From NCBI RefSeq assembly GCF_017115105.1, contig NZ_JABXKH010000122.1, forward strand, positions 1-52,283: a DNA stretch of 52,283 bases. Direction: 5' to 3'. The position numbers and the translations under genes are program-made. Positions within the stretch are counted from its first letter, which is position 1, and each line of letters begins with the position of its first letter. Of the stretch, positions 35,851 through 44,755 are shown one piece after another. Origin of the DNA: Nostoc sp. NMS2. Lineage in GTDB: Bacteria; Cyanobacteriota; Cyanobacteriia; Cyanobacteriales; Nostocaceae. Under the pieces are notes generated by a model. That model ran no database searches. It worked only from the letters and a program-made list of their open reading frames with translations, and was not told the origin of the DNA.

Positions 35851-36148
35851 TTTGCGATCAAATCAATTGATCAAGTATAAATACTTATCAAAATTTCAAA
35901 TTATGCCAAGTAGTGCAAGCCTTTAAAAAGATTTAACAGAGATTTAACAACGGCAGCTTTTTAGGGTTTATTGGGTAAAAATCGACCAGAAACAGGATAT
36001 ATGGAATTTTTTATCTCGTTATCATAGCAGGTTAATATCATAACCAACTTGTTAACGGATAGCATACATTGACCTCACGAAGTTTAGTGAGATAATAGAG
36101 TTGTGAGGGACAGAACGGACGCAACTTGATTATTAAGGGGGAAAATAT

Positions 36149-36604
36149 ATGAAACTCCAGCTATTAGCGGCCATGGCCTTAGCAACTCCCCTATTTTTCG
36201 CTAGCTCGGTTAGAGCCGAAAATCCGCAGGATTTACAAAAGCTGCTTTCAACTGGGGAATGTATCCAGTGTAATTTGTCGGGAGCTAACCTCAGTGGCGC
36301 TCATTTAATTGGTGCTGACTTGAGAGGCTCGAAGCTCCAAGGAGCAAACCTCGTAGGAGCAAACCTCGAAGGTGCTGACTTAACAGGTGCTAACTTGGCA
36401 GGTGCTAACCTAACATCAGCTTATGTAAGCAATGTTAATTTGAAGCAAACCAATCTTAACGGAGTAAATTTTACTCGCGCTACGATTCACGATTCTAATG
36501 TGTATAAAGCATCAATGAACGATCTAAATCTCACTGATGCCGAAATATTTAACACTGGAATCGGGATTGGTGGAGAAGATGCCGAAATTCCCGATTGGAA
36601 ATAG
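36149..36604 (+). CDS. Secreted pentapeptide-repeat protein
   Basis: The 151-residue protein has a signal peptide (about residues 1-23, ending VRAE). Pentapeptide A(D/N)LxG repeats follow from about residue 42 to 130 (LSGANLSGAHLIGADLRG), which would fold into a right-handed quadrilateral beta-helix, then a short acidic tail. It is expected in the periplasm or thylakoid lumen. The function of such lumenal pentapeptide proteins is unknown. A ribosome site AAGGGGG precedes the ATG. A bidirectional terminator follows. Confidence 0.88.
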   Translation: MKLQLLAAMALATPLFFASSVRAENPQDLQKLLSTGECIQCNLSGANLSGAHLIGADLRGSKLQGANLVGANLEGADLTGANLAGANLTSAYVSNVNLKQTNLNGVNFTRATIHDSNVYKASMNDLNLTDAEIFNTGIGIGGEDAEIPDWK

Positions 36605-36703
36605 GCTGAACTGAGTAGGCAGGTGAAAATAAACACAACATCAGAGAAACTGGTTTTTTGCCAGCATTATCTTTAAAATCTGCCTATACAAAAATAAAAA
36701 ATG

Positions 36704-36753
36704 AACCCCCTCTGCCTTGTAATCAATTTACTATGATGCAAGCAGAGGGGGTT
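36704..36753. terminator. Bidirectional terminator between convergent genes
   Basis: AACCCCCTCTGC (36704-36715) and GCAGAGGGGGTT (36742-36753) form a 12-bp stem, with A/T-rich tracts outside both arms. It can stop both the pentapeptide gene and the convergent oxidoreductase. Confidence 0.75.
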
Positions 36754-36793
36754 TCTTATTGGGATTGAGTCGATTTGTCTTGAGCGTATTGGA

Positions 36794-37510
36794 CTATAAC
36801 CCTGCAAACCACTCATAGCCCTGATCTTCCCAATAGCCTTTAAGAGGTAACAAACTGCTGACGAATGTAATTTGAGTCACCCACTTACTTTGCTTATAGC
36901 CCAGTTTAATTGGGGATGCTAGGCGCATGGGCGCACCATTATCAACTGATAATGGTTGTCCATTCTTTTGATAAGCCATGAGAGTTTGGGGATGTACAGC
37001 AGAAGCAAGATCCCAGCTTTCATAGTAGCCATCAGCAGATTTGAAGTAGACATAACGGACGTTTGACTTAGGCTGTACCAGCGCCACCAAATCTCGCAAT
37101 CGCACACCCCCCCATTGAACGATGGCAGCCCACCCTTCAACACAGACATGGCGAATTACCATTGAAGTCAAGGGAAGTTTTTCAATATCCCCCATACTCA
37201 ATTGCATCGGGTTACTAACCTCGCCATCAATCTTTAGGCGAAACTGCGCCGGATCAATTTGCGGCGTGAAGTTAAAGGTATTAACCAGCAATTTGTCTGC
37301 TTCTATAGCACTAACAGGAAATTCTGGAACTGGTTTCTGACTTAACAGGAGTGCTTCCAGACTTTGGTTTAGTGGCTCAGATATTTGCCGCAGATTATCT
37401 GAGAACAAATTTGTCCCACAGCCACTTAAAAGAAAGCCTACCCCTGAAAGTCCAGATAGTTGCAGTAATTGGCGACGGGATAAGGTGCGTTTGGGAAAAA
37501 TCAGACTCAT
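36794..37510 (-). CDS. Sulfite-oxidase/MsrP-like molybdopterin oxidoreductase
   Basis: The 238-residue protein opens with a twin-arginine motif (TLSRRQLLQL) and a possible lipobox (LLSGC), so it is probably exported folded by Tat and may be membrane-anchored. The oxidoreductase molybdopterin domain includes RHVCVEGW, whose Cys ligates molybdenum, and later GAPMRLASPIKLGYKQSKWV. Related YedY/MsrP enzymes repair oxidised methionine in the periplasm. No MsrQ-like partner lies beside it, so the electron donor is unknown. Confidence 0.88.
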   Translation of the reverse strand: MSLIFPKRTLSRRQLLQLSGLSGVGFLLSGCGTNLFSDNLRQISEPLNQSLEALLLSQKPVPEFPVSAIEADKLLVNTFNFTPQIDPAQFRLKIDGEVSNPMQLSMGDIEKLPLTSMVIRHVCVEGWAAIVQWGGVRLRDLVALVQPKSNVRYVYFKSADGYYESWDLASAVHPQTLMAYQKNGQPLSVDNGAPMRLASPIKLGYKQSKWVTQITFVSSLLPLKGYWEDQGYEWFAGL

Positions 37511-37777
37511 ATTACCTCTACAGGGACATAGACTTAACTAGACGGATGATTCCTACCTTTAGGGCAAGTAAGGAATGAGCAATTGTAAACAGTATGACTG
37601 TGGGAACAATGATAAAGTAAACAGTGCGTAGAGTTTGCCATTGTGATGTATAGCAAGCTAGCTATACATACTTCAAAGTTTTTTGTGGTTGCTGAAAGCA
37701 CTTTTACCTTGTCATAACGATGTTTTCAAGAGCCGAAATAATGTAAATTGTTTGAGATAAGCGTGCATTAGAAAAAA

Positions 37778-38605
37778 TTACAAAATAGTTCTATCTAATA
37801 TCTTGCTTTGTACTCGTTGTCTCACTGATTCATCTTCAGATGATAACCCATAATATAAAATTTCATATATTAATGGTATTCCCAACTCTAACTCTGATAA
37901 CAGATCGTGTTGCAAAAACACATCCTGGGGTTGACCTTCTAGTACTAGTCGTCCTTCGTGCATCACAAAAACCCAATCTGCCCAACGATAAACTAGATCC
38001 AAATCGTGGGTTGCCATTACTAAAGTAGTTCCATCTCGATGAATTTTTTTCAAAGTTGCTATCAAGTTACGAGTATGTTTAATATCTAAATAGGCAGTTG
38101 GCTCATCCAACACCAACAGTTCCGGTTGCAACACCATCACATCAGCTATAGAAACTCGCTTTTTTTGTCCTAAACTCAGATGATGCACGGGTCTTTCTGC
38201 TAAAGCAGTCAGTTCAAATTCAACTAATGCTTGCTCTACTCGGTCTTTAATTTCAGGTTCTGGCAAACCCAAATTACACAAACCGTAAGATATATCTTCT
38301 TCAACAGTAGAAGCTACTAATTGTTGTTCTGGGTCTTGAAATACTAGTCCAACTTTCTGCCGTAAGTTACCGAGATAATTACGATTATAACTTAACGCTT
38401 CACCCCGCCAACTGACAATACCAGAATCAGGTTTATATAGACCGTTGGCTAATAAAAATAAAGTTGTTTTACCACAACCATTCTGACCAATTAATGCACA
38501 CCTTTTACCAGATGGAATCTTCAGTGTTAGACCATTCAAAGCTGATTGCTGTGTGCCTGGGTAGGTGTAATATACCTGTTCAAATTCGAGTAAATATTCC
38601 TGCAT
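37778..38605 (-). CDS. cbiO: Cobalt ECF transporter ATP-binding subunit CbiO
   Basis: The 275-residue ABC ATPase has Walker A GQNGCGKTT, a Q-loop VGLVFQDPEQQ, the signature LSLGQKKRVSIA, Walker B LLVLDEP and the H-loop His in MATHDLD. It drives cobalt uptake with CbiM, CbiN and CbiQ, the last of an operon read from a cobalamin riboswitch. Its start overlaps cbiQ by 26 bases. About 270 non-coding bases follow before the molybdopterin oxidoreductase. Confidence 0.92.
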   Translation of the reverse strand: MQEYLLEFEQVYYTYPGTQQSALNGLTLKIPSGKRCALIGQNGCGKTTLFLLANGLYKPDSGIVSWRGEALSYNRNYLGNLRQKVGLVFQDPEQQLVASTVEEDISYGLCNLGLPEPEIKDRVEQALVEFELTALAERPVHHLSLGQKKRVSIADVMVLQPELLVLDEPTAYLDIKHTRNLIATLKKIHRDGTTLVMATHDLDLVYRWADWVFVMHEGRLVLEGQPQDVFLQHDLLSELELGIPLIYEILYYGLSSEDESVRQRVQSKILDRTIL

Positions 38606-39392
38606 TTCGCCAAAACTCTAATCCTATTAATCCTACACAACCGCAAATTGCTTCGATGATATATCGTGCTTGGGGATGATAGCGACGAGGATGCCAAACT
38701 CGAAATTCACTCACAAAACCCCGCGATTGCAGTCCGAGAGAAAACTGACTATATTTTTGTAAGGTTCGCTGTAATAGTTGTCCAATTAGTAGTGCTAAAC
38801 TTTTCATCCCACTACGCCAAGTACGGTAGCCACCACGGGAATTTTGTGCTGTCCACAATTCATTGGCTGTGTTCAGCAGAATGAAAATAAACCGATACAT
38901 TAGTAATAATAAATCGGTTAAAAGCACTGGAAATCGCAAGTAACGCAGAGTTTGTAATATTTCAGTGAAAGGCACAGTTAGCATGAGAAAATATAGGCAA
39001 GAAACAGAGGCTAATGCTCTGGTTAAAATTCCCAATGCTTGGATACTGCCACTATAACTGATATAAATATAGAAGTGTCCGACAGTTAGTCCATACCACG
39101 AATCTAATTGCACCCTTGGCAAATTATTAATCGCAACTCCATTCACCATTAGTGCTGGTAAACTTGTTAAACAAAAAGTTATGGTAAATGTTAACAATTT
39201 AAAATAAACACCAGCCGGAATTCTTGCATAAATAACTATCCAAATACTCATCCAAAGCACTATCAAAATTTGCACTAACGGATGGGTAACAAGGGAAATA
39301 GCAAGAGTAGTAAATGCAAAAATTAGTTTATGTTCTGGTGGCAATCTTCGCAGTCGATTGGTATAAGCTAAAGTATCTAGTTGCAGGCTCAT
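38580..39392 (-). CDS. cbiQ: Cobalt ECF transporter transmembrane T subunit CbiQ
   Basis: The 270-residue membrane protein has several hydrophobic helices and the two Ala-Arg-Gly-type coupling motifs of T components near the C-terminus (NSRGGYRTW and SRGFVSEF). It links CbiM to the CbiO ATPase. Its ATG overlaps the cbiN stop by four bases (ATGA). Confidence 0.9.
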   Translation of the reverse strand: MSLQLDTLAYTNRLRRLPPEHKLIFAFTTLAISLVTHPLVQILIVLWMSIWIVIYARIPAGVYFKLLTFTITFCLTSLPALMVNGVAINNLPRVQLDSWYGLTVGHFYIYISYSGSIQALGILTRALASVSCLYFLMLTVPFTEILQTLRYLRFPVLLTDLLLLMYRFIFILLNTANELWTAQNSRGGYRTWRSGMKSLALLIGQLLQRTLQKYSQFSLGLQSRGFVSEFRVWHPRRYHPQARYIIEAICGCVGLIGLEFWRNAGIFTRI

Positions 39393-39691
39393 TCTTCACG
39401 TTTTTGTCGTTGAGAACGTCCTTTATACAACCCAATTACATAACCGACTACCCCAGCACCCAAAGCTGCTTGCGAAGCAAATAATAAGCTTTCTATTTCA
39501 CCACTAGCTGGTTCAAAAAATGATTTAAACCAGGGTTTATATCCAGGTTGTATTTCAGTAATTGCTTTTTCAGCTTTGTCATCGGAACCGGCAAATTCGC
39601 CACCACGTACAAATATTAACGGTGCAACTGCTAAGGCTAATACAGCTACTACCAATAGCCAGTTACTCAACCCTTTTTTAGATTGACTCAT
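39389..39691 (-). CDS. cbiN: Cobalt transporter accessory subunit CbiN
   Basis: The 100-residue protein has two membrane helices (near 12-28 and 72-90) with an extracytoplasmic loop containing [15 protein letters not shown] and [15 protein letters not shown], as in CbiN, which helps load cobalt into CbiM. The ATG at 39691 follows a GAGGAAG ribosome site and overlaps cbiM. A GTG two codons earlier is an alternative. Confidence 0.88.
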   Translation of the reverse strand: MSQSKKGLSNWLLVVAVLALAVAPLIFVRGGEFAGSDDKAEKAITEIQPGYKPWFKSFFEPASGEIESLLFASQAALGAGVVGYVIGLYKGRSQRQKREE

Positions 39692-40454
39692 TGCCACTTC
39701 CTCGTTTGATTAATTTCAGCAATTCCAATTCTTGAGGATTATAAGATTGCAGCCAGTTCCACACTAATACAGTTAGCAATCCTTCACTAATTGCTAAGGG
39801 AACTTGAGTAATGGCAAAAATTCCGGCGAACTTGGTAAAGGAAGCAATAAACCCACCAACAGGTGCAGGAAAAGCTAGGGCAAGTTGGATAGAAGTGATA
39901 ATGTAAGTGAGTAAATCTGCGATCGCAGCTGCTAGAAATATGGCGATTTTTTGTTTACCACCCAACTGTATTGTCAGATTATATATCCAGTAAGCTGCAA
40001 ATGGCCCAGCGATCGCCATCGAAAAAGCATTTGCACCCAGCGTTGTCAAGCCACCATGCGCTAGTAACAAAGCTTGAAACAACAATACTAAGCTACCCAA
40101 AACCGTCATGGTAAGGGGGCCAAACAGCACCGCACCTAACCCTGTCCCTGTTGGGTGAGAACAGCTACCTGTGACGGAAGGGATTTTCAACGCTGACAAC
40201 ACAAAAGTAAAAGCACCAGCCAAACCCAGCAGTAGTTTCAGTTCTGGGTTAGCTTGAGTAATGCGAGTCAGACTACGCAACCCTAATAGAAAAAATGGTA
40301 ATGCCACAATCCACCAAAAAATCGCCCACTGCACTGGTAAAAAACCTTCCATAATGTGCATCGCGTAGGCGGGTTTGGGTAAACCAACTACTAGATAAAA
40401 ACTGATAACTCCCATTAGGGTTAGACTGACTAACGCCTGTTTTTTTCTTTTCAT
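39678..40454 (-). CDS. cbiM: Cobalt ECF transporter substrate-binding subunit CbiM
   Basis: The 258-residue protein begins with a signal-like segment ending AYA, followed by MHIMEGFLP, the conserved N-terminus whose His residues bind cobalt or nickel. The rest is membrane helices with [13 protein letters not shown] and [11 protein letters not shown]. It is the first gene of cbiMNQO behind a cobalamin riboswitch, which supports cobalt rather than nickel. Confidence 0.93.
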   Translation of the reverse strand: MKRKKQALVSLTLMGVISFYLVVGLPKPAYAMHIMEGFLPVQWAIFWWIVALPFFLLGLRSLTRITQANPELKLLLGLAGAFTFVLSALKIPSVTGSCSHPTGTGLGAVLFGPLTMTVLGSLVLLFQALLLAHGGLTTLGANAFSMAIAGPFAAYWIYNLTIQLGGKQKIAIFLAAAIADLLTYIITSIQLALAFPAPVGGFIASFTKFAGIFAITQVPLAISEGLLTVLVWNWLQSYNPQELELLKLIKRGSGNESI

Positions 40455-40494
40455 AATCTGTACCTCGCAGATTTATGTAAACGAATTGATTCTA

Positions 40495-40640
40495 ACCGGC
40501 GGGCATCCTGACTCACCTTATTTTGGTTCACAGTTGCGGGACAGCGCCGGATTTACACCAGACTTTCCCCCTTGCGTCCGATAGCGTAGCGTGGCGTTAG
40601 CCATTGGCTGCTTCCCATCAGAACCGATTGGGGTAACTAT
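40495..40640 (-). promoter_or_regulatory. Cobalamin riboswitch
   Basis: Read on the minus strand, this has the B12-aptamer core GGGAAAGTCTGGTGTAAATC, GCTGTCCCGCAACTGTGA and the closing GAGTCAGGATGCCCGCC, about 45 bases before the cbiM ATG. Cobalamin binding should shut off the cobalt transporter operon. An arm of the 5' half contains a GCTAACGCCACGCTACGC palindrome-like word that looks like an inserted interspersed repeat. The 5' boundary is approximate. Confidence 0.92.
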
Positions 40641-40713
40641 ATCACTATTACCAGCTGTTGCGTATGTACCACAGCGATCGCAGATTGACTGGGATTACCC
40701 GATAACAGTCTGG

Positions 40714-40920
40714 AATATAGTGCTGATGGCGCGGACTGTAGCCTTTTTCTTAGGTGCTTTTATCTGTGGAACTCTCAGCACTTTTGTTATTGCCTGGATT
40801 CAATCTCAATCTCGCATCAAAGTTGACGTAGCAATGGCATTAGTTTTTTCAGCCTTGGGTATCATGCTAGTTACTTTACTAAAAAGCAAATTAGACCTGC
40901 ATGAATTTTTATCAAACAGA
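40714..40920 (+). pseudogene. Fragment of an ABC-3-family metal permease (ZnuB/MntB-like)
   Basis: About 65 residues (RTVAFFLGAFICGTLSTFVI, then RIKVDVAMALVFSALGIML and LDLHEFL) match the middle of zinc/manganese ABC permeases. The upstream part of the frame overlaps the riboswitch and is not permease-like, and the downstream part drifts into unrelated sequence. It is therefore a truncated remnant of a gene that would be about 280 residues. Confidence 0.6.
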
Positions 40921-40962
40921 ATTCAGAATTCAGGAGTCAGAATTCATTCTGATACCGCCTAC

Positions 40963-41526
40963 CTATACTTGCAACTCAAATCCAGGTAATATATCTTCTC
41001 CAGAAAGAATCGCTGGCATTTGAATAACTTCTACAGCTTTTAAAAATCGGTAAATTTCCACTTGCTTATCTTGAGGATTAATTAGCCAACCCAAACGCAA
41101 ACCATTTTCTATGTATTCCTGCATTTTCGCTTGGATAGGTGCAAGTCGGTCTGTCTCGGAACGCAGTTCAATTGCAAAATCGGGTATAAGTGGAGGAAAT
41201 TTTTTTCGCTGTTCTGCCGTTAAAGCTTTCCACCGTTCCAACTTTACCCAAGCCGCATCAGGGGAACGTTTTGCACCGTTTGGAAGTATAAAGATAGTTG
41301 AAGAACTAAAAACTTTCCCTGATTTAGCTTGACGATTCCAATTATTTAAGTCTGTAATTAAATCTGCTTCTTGATTTCCGCTTTCTCCTCCTACTGGTGG
41401 CACAATTATTAATTCTCCTGCTGCATTCATTTCTAGGCTTAAATCGCTATTAGCAATACACAATTGATAAAATTGCTCATCAGTTAAATGAGCAATCGGT
41501 TCTAAATTAAGCACAACAGTATTCAT
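40963..41526 (-). CDS. Uma2-family putative endonuclease
   Basis: The 187-residue Uma2/DUF820 protein has the PD-(D/E)XK fold: MNAAGELIIVPPVGGESGN, RSPDAAWVKLERW (PD element), PDFAIELRSETDRL (E element) and the later Lys in QAKMQEYIENG. It is shorter than the copy at 26383 and lacks its coiled tail. The role is uncertain; the family is expanded in cyanobacteria. Confidence 0.88.
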   Translation of the reverse strand: MNTVVLNLEPIAHLTDEQFYQLCIANSDLSLEMNAAGELIIVPPVGGESGNQEADLITDLNNWNRQAKSGKVFSSSTIFILPNGAKRSPDAAWVKLERWKALTAEQRKKFPPLIPDFAIELRSETDRLAPIQAKMQEYIENGLRLGWLINPQDKQVEIYRFLKAVEVIQMPAILSGEDILPGFELQV

Positions 41527-41594
41527 TGAACCTTTCCTCGTGCCTTTGTTGCTAATATTCAGTTACCTTTAGTTAAAAGTTTAGCAGGAGTAAA

Positions 41595-41804
41595 TTAACG
41601 TGAGTTCTCGTTGTCAACATCAAAGTTTTTTCCTCTGATTTTTGCTGATAATACTGCGTCAGATAAAGATTTATGATGAACTACCGAACTCATATCTGGC
41701 ATTTCTTGCCAACAATTGATACAAAATAAGTAAATTTTACCACTACGAATGTGTCTCAGTAGTGTTCCATTACATACGGTGTTGGGATATGTGCAAAGCG
41801 ACTT
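41595..41804 (-). pseudogene. Cys-rich small protein lacking a start codon
   Basis: A minus-strand frame of 69 codons encodes CTYPNTVCNGTLLRHIRSGK and YLFCINCWQEMPD: two Cys pairs flanking a basic RHIRSGK, resembling small cyanobacterial zinc-ribbon-like proteins with a CxxCWQEMP end. No ATG, GTG or TTG precedes the conserved part before an in-frame stop, so it is a remnant or uses an unusual start. Confidence 0.45.
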
Positions 41805-41886
41805 TTAGAATATTTATGCAAATCTGACCTGCGATCGCTAACTAGCGATTAGGGTGGGAACTATTACTATTACCCACCCTAAGACT

Positions 41887-42183
41887 CTAACTTGCCACTG
41901 CTTCAGCAGGGGCTGCCTCAACAGCAGTTATAGGTAAATAAACACTAACTTGTTTACGGGTTTTGCCCTTTCTCTCAAACATTACAACACCGTCGATTAA
42001 GGCAAACAGAGTGTCATCGCTACCAATACCGACGTTGTTACCAGGGTGGAATTTGGTACCGCGCTGACGCACAAGAATGTTTCCTGCACGCACAACTTGA
42101 CCGCCATAACGTTTGACACCCAGGCGTTGGGCGTTAGAATCACGACCGTTGCGTGTACTACCTGTTCCTTTCTTATGAGCCAT
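41887..42183 (-). CDS. rpmA: 50S ribosomal protein L27
   Basis: This is the 98-residue L27 protein, with [29 protein letters not shown] at the N-terminus (given in family form: the AHKKG tail reaches the peptidyl-transferase centre) and [13 protein letters not shown]. It follows rplU by 29 bases in the conserved rplU-rpmA operon. Confidence 0.97.
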   Translation of the reverse strand: MAHKKGTGSTRNGRDSNAQRLGVKRYGGQVVRAGNILVRQRGTKFHPGNNVGIGSDDTLFALIDGVVMFERKGKTRKQVSVYLPITAVEAAPAEAVAS

Positions 42184-42212
42184 GATTTCCTCTTATGTAT
42201 CTACTTCTTTTA

Positions 42213-42620
42213 TTATTCAGCAGCAGTTTCAACTTCTTCAGCAGGAGTCTCATCTAAAATGGGGGTTTCCTTCTCCGGTTCACCTTGGGCAGCAAACACT
42301 GCACCGTTAAGAGTAATGGAGTCAATCATAAGTCTGGTAATTTCCTGACGATGCCCCCGTTTTTTGCGGGTTTTCTTTTTCGGCTTCATCTTGTATACCA
42401 AGACTTTACGACCTCTGTAATGTCGCATTACAGTCCCTTCTACAGTCGCACCTGTCACTAGTGGCTGTCCAATGCTGACTTCGCCATCGTGCTGCACGAG
42501 TAATACGGAGTCTATTGTAACTTTTTCATCTGGTTCGGTGGGAAGCAGTTCAATATCATAAAACCGCCCTGGCTCTACTCGTATTTGTTTGCCGCCAGTT
42601 TCAATAATTGCGTAGGTCAT
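42213..42620 (-). CDS. rplU: 50S ribosomal protein L21
   Basis: The protein is 135 residues from ATG at 42620, giving MTYAIIETGGKQIRVEPG; an AAGGA ribosome site precedes it. Conserved VLLVQHDGEVSIGQPLV and KKKTRKKRGHRQEITRL blocks are present, followed by an acidic C-terminal extension common in cyanobacteria. The longer open frame upstream is leader RNA, not coding. First gene of rplU-rpmA. Confidence 0.95.
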   Translation of the reverse strand: MTYAIIETGGKQIRVEPGRFYDIELLPTEPDEKVTIDSVLLVQHDGEVSIGQPLVTGATVEGTVMRHYRGRKVLVYKMKPKKKTRKKRGHRQEITRLMIDSITLNGAVFAAQGEPEKETPILDETPAEEVETAAE

Positions 42621-42710
42621 GGAATTGTCCTTGAGGTTGCCGTACAGGTAGCTGGTTTTTATCTCCTGTAGAGAGGTTTTTGCCAGCTTTTGTAATATGT
42701 CTACCTGATC
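42621..42710 (-). promoter_or_regulatory. Foldable 5' leader of rplU
   Basis: On the RNA strand CAGGTAG (42707-42701) and GCTGG (42687-42683) are together complementary to the contiguous CCAGC-TACCTG (42655-42645). Between them CCT and AGG words can form an inner hairpin. This stepped stem just before the L21 ribosome site resembles ribosomal-protein autoregulatory leaders. Regulation is inferred. Confidence 0.4.
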
Positions 42711-42740
42711 CGAGCAGGAATTAGACAGACAATCTAACAT

Positions 42741-43051
42741 ACTATTTTATTGACAGGTGCTAAGTCAAGCTCTCATTTGCCAAAATTTGTAATGGCGATC
42801 GCTTACCCAAAAATCAGAATAGATACTTTTTATTTAAATACTGCTTCCATCTTAGGAGTGATTTTTACAAACTCGTAGAAATATTTTAGACTCAAACTTA
42901 TAGTTTCTTGTCAAAATCCACAGATTTATCTTATTTGTTTTAGAATTAAACTTACACGCTTAATCTAATAGTTGTTTACAGAATTTAGGGAATCTAAAAA
43001 ATCAAACTCCTACATTCAAACCTGATATTTAAAACAGGAGATGGACTTGTC
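42741..43051. other. 311-base divergent gap between rplU and the Nif11 gene
   Basis: The gap is A/T-rich with no ORF or repeat that I can name. It must hold the divergent promoters of rplU-rpmA (minus) and the Nif11 gene (plus), but no consensus pair stood out. Confidence 0.5.
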
Positions 43052-43285
43052 ATGACACAGCAAAATGCTACCCGACTTTTTCAAGCCGTAAAACAAGATC
43101 AAGCATTACAGCAAAAGCTGAAAGCAACAGCCGATCCACAAGCTTTCATCAAGATTGCTAAAGAGCGTGGTTATGACTTCACAGCTGATGAACTGGAAAA
43201 TGAAATCAACAAGTTATCAGAAGAAGATTTAGCCGCCATTGTCAATCCAGGATGGGGAACTAGACGGCACATTATTCCTAGATAA
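43052..43285 (+). CDS. Nif11-type leader peptide / RiPP precursor-like protein
   Basis: The 77-residue protein matches the Nif11/nitrile-hydratase-leader family: a helical leader (QDQALQQKLKATADPQAFIKI and GYDFTADEL) ending in LSEEDLAAIV. In RiPP precursors a Gly-Gly cut follows and then a core peptide; here the tail is NPGWGTRRHIIPR with no GG. The same short conserved tail is common in non-biosynthetic cyanobacterial copies, so it may have a separate role. No modifying enzyme or transporter lies beside it. AGGAGA supports the ATG. Confidence 0.8.
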   Translation: MTQQNATRLFQAVKQDQALQQKLKATADPQAFIKIAKERGYDFTADELENEINKLSEEDLAAIVNPGWGTRRHIIPR

Positions 43286-43401
43286 TTTATATTCTAGGAA
43301 AGTGTAAAGTATAAGAACAACTGAATTGACAAGTTTTGCTCCTCAAGGGGATACCGTTGCATCATCTCCTTTAGGGGCATTTCTGTTAAACGCAAGGCTC
43401 A

Positions 43402-43434
43402 GATCCCCGAATTCTTCAAGAATTCGGGGATCTC
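43402..43434. terminator. Perfect 16-base inverted repeat
   Basis: AGATCCCCGAATTCTT (43402-43417) is followed after one base by its exact complement (43419-43434). No strong T tract follows, so it may be a terminator for the Nif11 transcript or a small palindromic repeat. Confidence 0.55.
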
Positions 43435-43603
43435 GTTGTTCACGAATGATTAAGTATGGCTATTATGCACCCATCCTTGGCTGTCTTTGTGCTGTGGGAG
43501 TATCTATGCAATGTCTGAAGGGAGTTAAAAATCCTTTCCCTACTCTCCATCTCCCCACCTGCCTAACTCATGAGTTAGGATGGCTATATTTTAATCAGGT
43601 GAT

Positions 43604-44695
43604 ATGGAAAGAATAGAAGTTGAGCAAAGAACTATTTTAATTGGTTTGGCAGGTAGCTACGGCTATGGTTTAAATCGTCCTGATTCAGACTTTGATTATC
43701 GGGGAGTATTTATCGCACCCAAAAGGTACTACTTGGGATTTGATCGGATAGAACAAAAAGATGCTGGTTGGGATGAACCAGGAATATTTTCATTCCTGGA
43801 TGGCAACAAAGACACAGTTATATATGAATTAAGAAAAATCCTTCTGTTATTAGCGGGTGCAAATCCCAATGTTTTAGAATTGCTCTGGTTAAATAACTAT
43901 CCTTTTGTAAGCGCAGTCGGACAGCATTTAATTAATCATAAACAGCTATTTTTGAGCAAGAAGGTAAAACATACTTACACTGGTTATACCTTTGCTCAAA
44001 TCAAAAAGATGGAAACTCATCGTAAATGGTTGTTAAAACCACCGCAAAAAAAGCCAATGCCATCTGACTTCGCCATAGAAGACGAAGCACCCCTCAGCAA
44101 AGATGAGCTAAATGCTTTTCTGGAGTATCTTTATAACTTAATCAGAGGACGGATTGAGTTTTTGGAAGAAGCGGAACAGTTATACAAATTGCTGACGGCA
44201 GATATTGATTTTAAAGGAGTGTTAAAACAATACACTTTACCCGATGAAACTTTAGAATATACCCAACAGTTAACCAATAGCCGTAAAGATTTTATCCGTC
44301 TGCTTCAGAAAAGCCAAAGCTATCAAATAGCTTTAAGAGAATGGAAGGCTTACTTATCTTGGCAGGAAAATAGAAATCCGGCTAGGGCAGAAATGGAAAG
44401 AAAGTCGGGTTTTGACCTCAAACATGGGATGCACTGCATTAGATTATTACGCAGTGGAGTAGAAATATTGCGTCAAGGTGAAGTGATTGTAGATAGAAGA
44501 ATAGCTGGTGATGTTGAAGATTTAAAAGCTATTTTGAAGGGTGAGTATTCTTATGAGCAAGTGATGAAAATGGCAGAAGATTTGGTTGCCGAAATGGAAA
44601 TTGTTTACGAAGAATCTCCCCTCCCTGACAAACCTGATTTAGAGGAAATTAATAAGTTGTGTATGGAATTGGTAGAAATGCAGGGATGGCATTAA
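43604..44695 (+). CDS. Pol-beta-superfamily nucleotidyltransferase (RlaP-like)
   Basis: The 363-residue protein has a nucleotidyltransferase N-terminal domain with GSYGYGLNRPDSDFDYRG, where the Asp pair after the Gly-Ser loop binds metal, followed by a long helical C-terminal part (about 120-363). It matches the COG3541/PF10127 family, predicted to transfer nucleotides and often found near RNA-repair genes; no RtcB/RNA ligase is nearby here. The target is unknown. It directly precedes the integrated element, with 60 bases between its stop and the integrase end. Confidence 0.82.
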   Translation: MERIEVEQRTILIGLAGSYGYGLNRPDSDFDYRGVFIAPKRYYLGFDRIEQKDAGWDEPGIFSFLDGNKDTVIYELRKILLLLAGANPNVLELLWLNNYPFVSAVGQHLINHKQLFLSKKVKHTYTGYTFAQIKKMETHRKWLLKPPQKKPMPSDFAIEDEAPLSKDELNAFLEYLYNLIRGRIEFLEEAEQLYKLLTADIDFKGVLKQYTLPDETLEYTQQLTNSRKDFIRLLQKSQSYQIALREWKAYLSWQENRNPARAEMERKSGFDLKHGMHCIRLLRSGVEILRQGEVIVDRRIAGDVEDLKAILKGEYSYEQVMKMAEDLVAEMEIVYEESPLPDKPDLEEINKLCMELVEMQGWH

Positions 44696-44755
44696 CAGCC
44701 TGTGTTTTGAGTGCTTTTAAATATTTTTGAGTAGCGGATGAGTCGCGGCTAATCA

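Noticed and set aside
42621..42740. N-terminal extension of L21 to 175 residues
   Set aside because: The conserved L21 start MTYAIIETGG has its own ribosome site at 42620; the upstream part is leader RNA.
43326..43616. 96-codon frame before the nucleotidyltransferase
   Set aside because: It crosses a perfect 16-base inverted repeat and overlaps the next gene start; no protein features.
44696..44755. Attachment site or tRNA at the left edge of the integrated element
   Set aside because: No tRNA-like fold or duplicated core could be found in the window; the right end is missing, so att cannot be defined.
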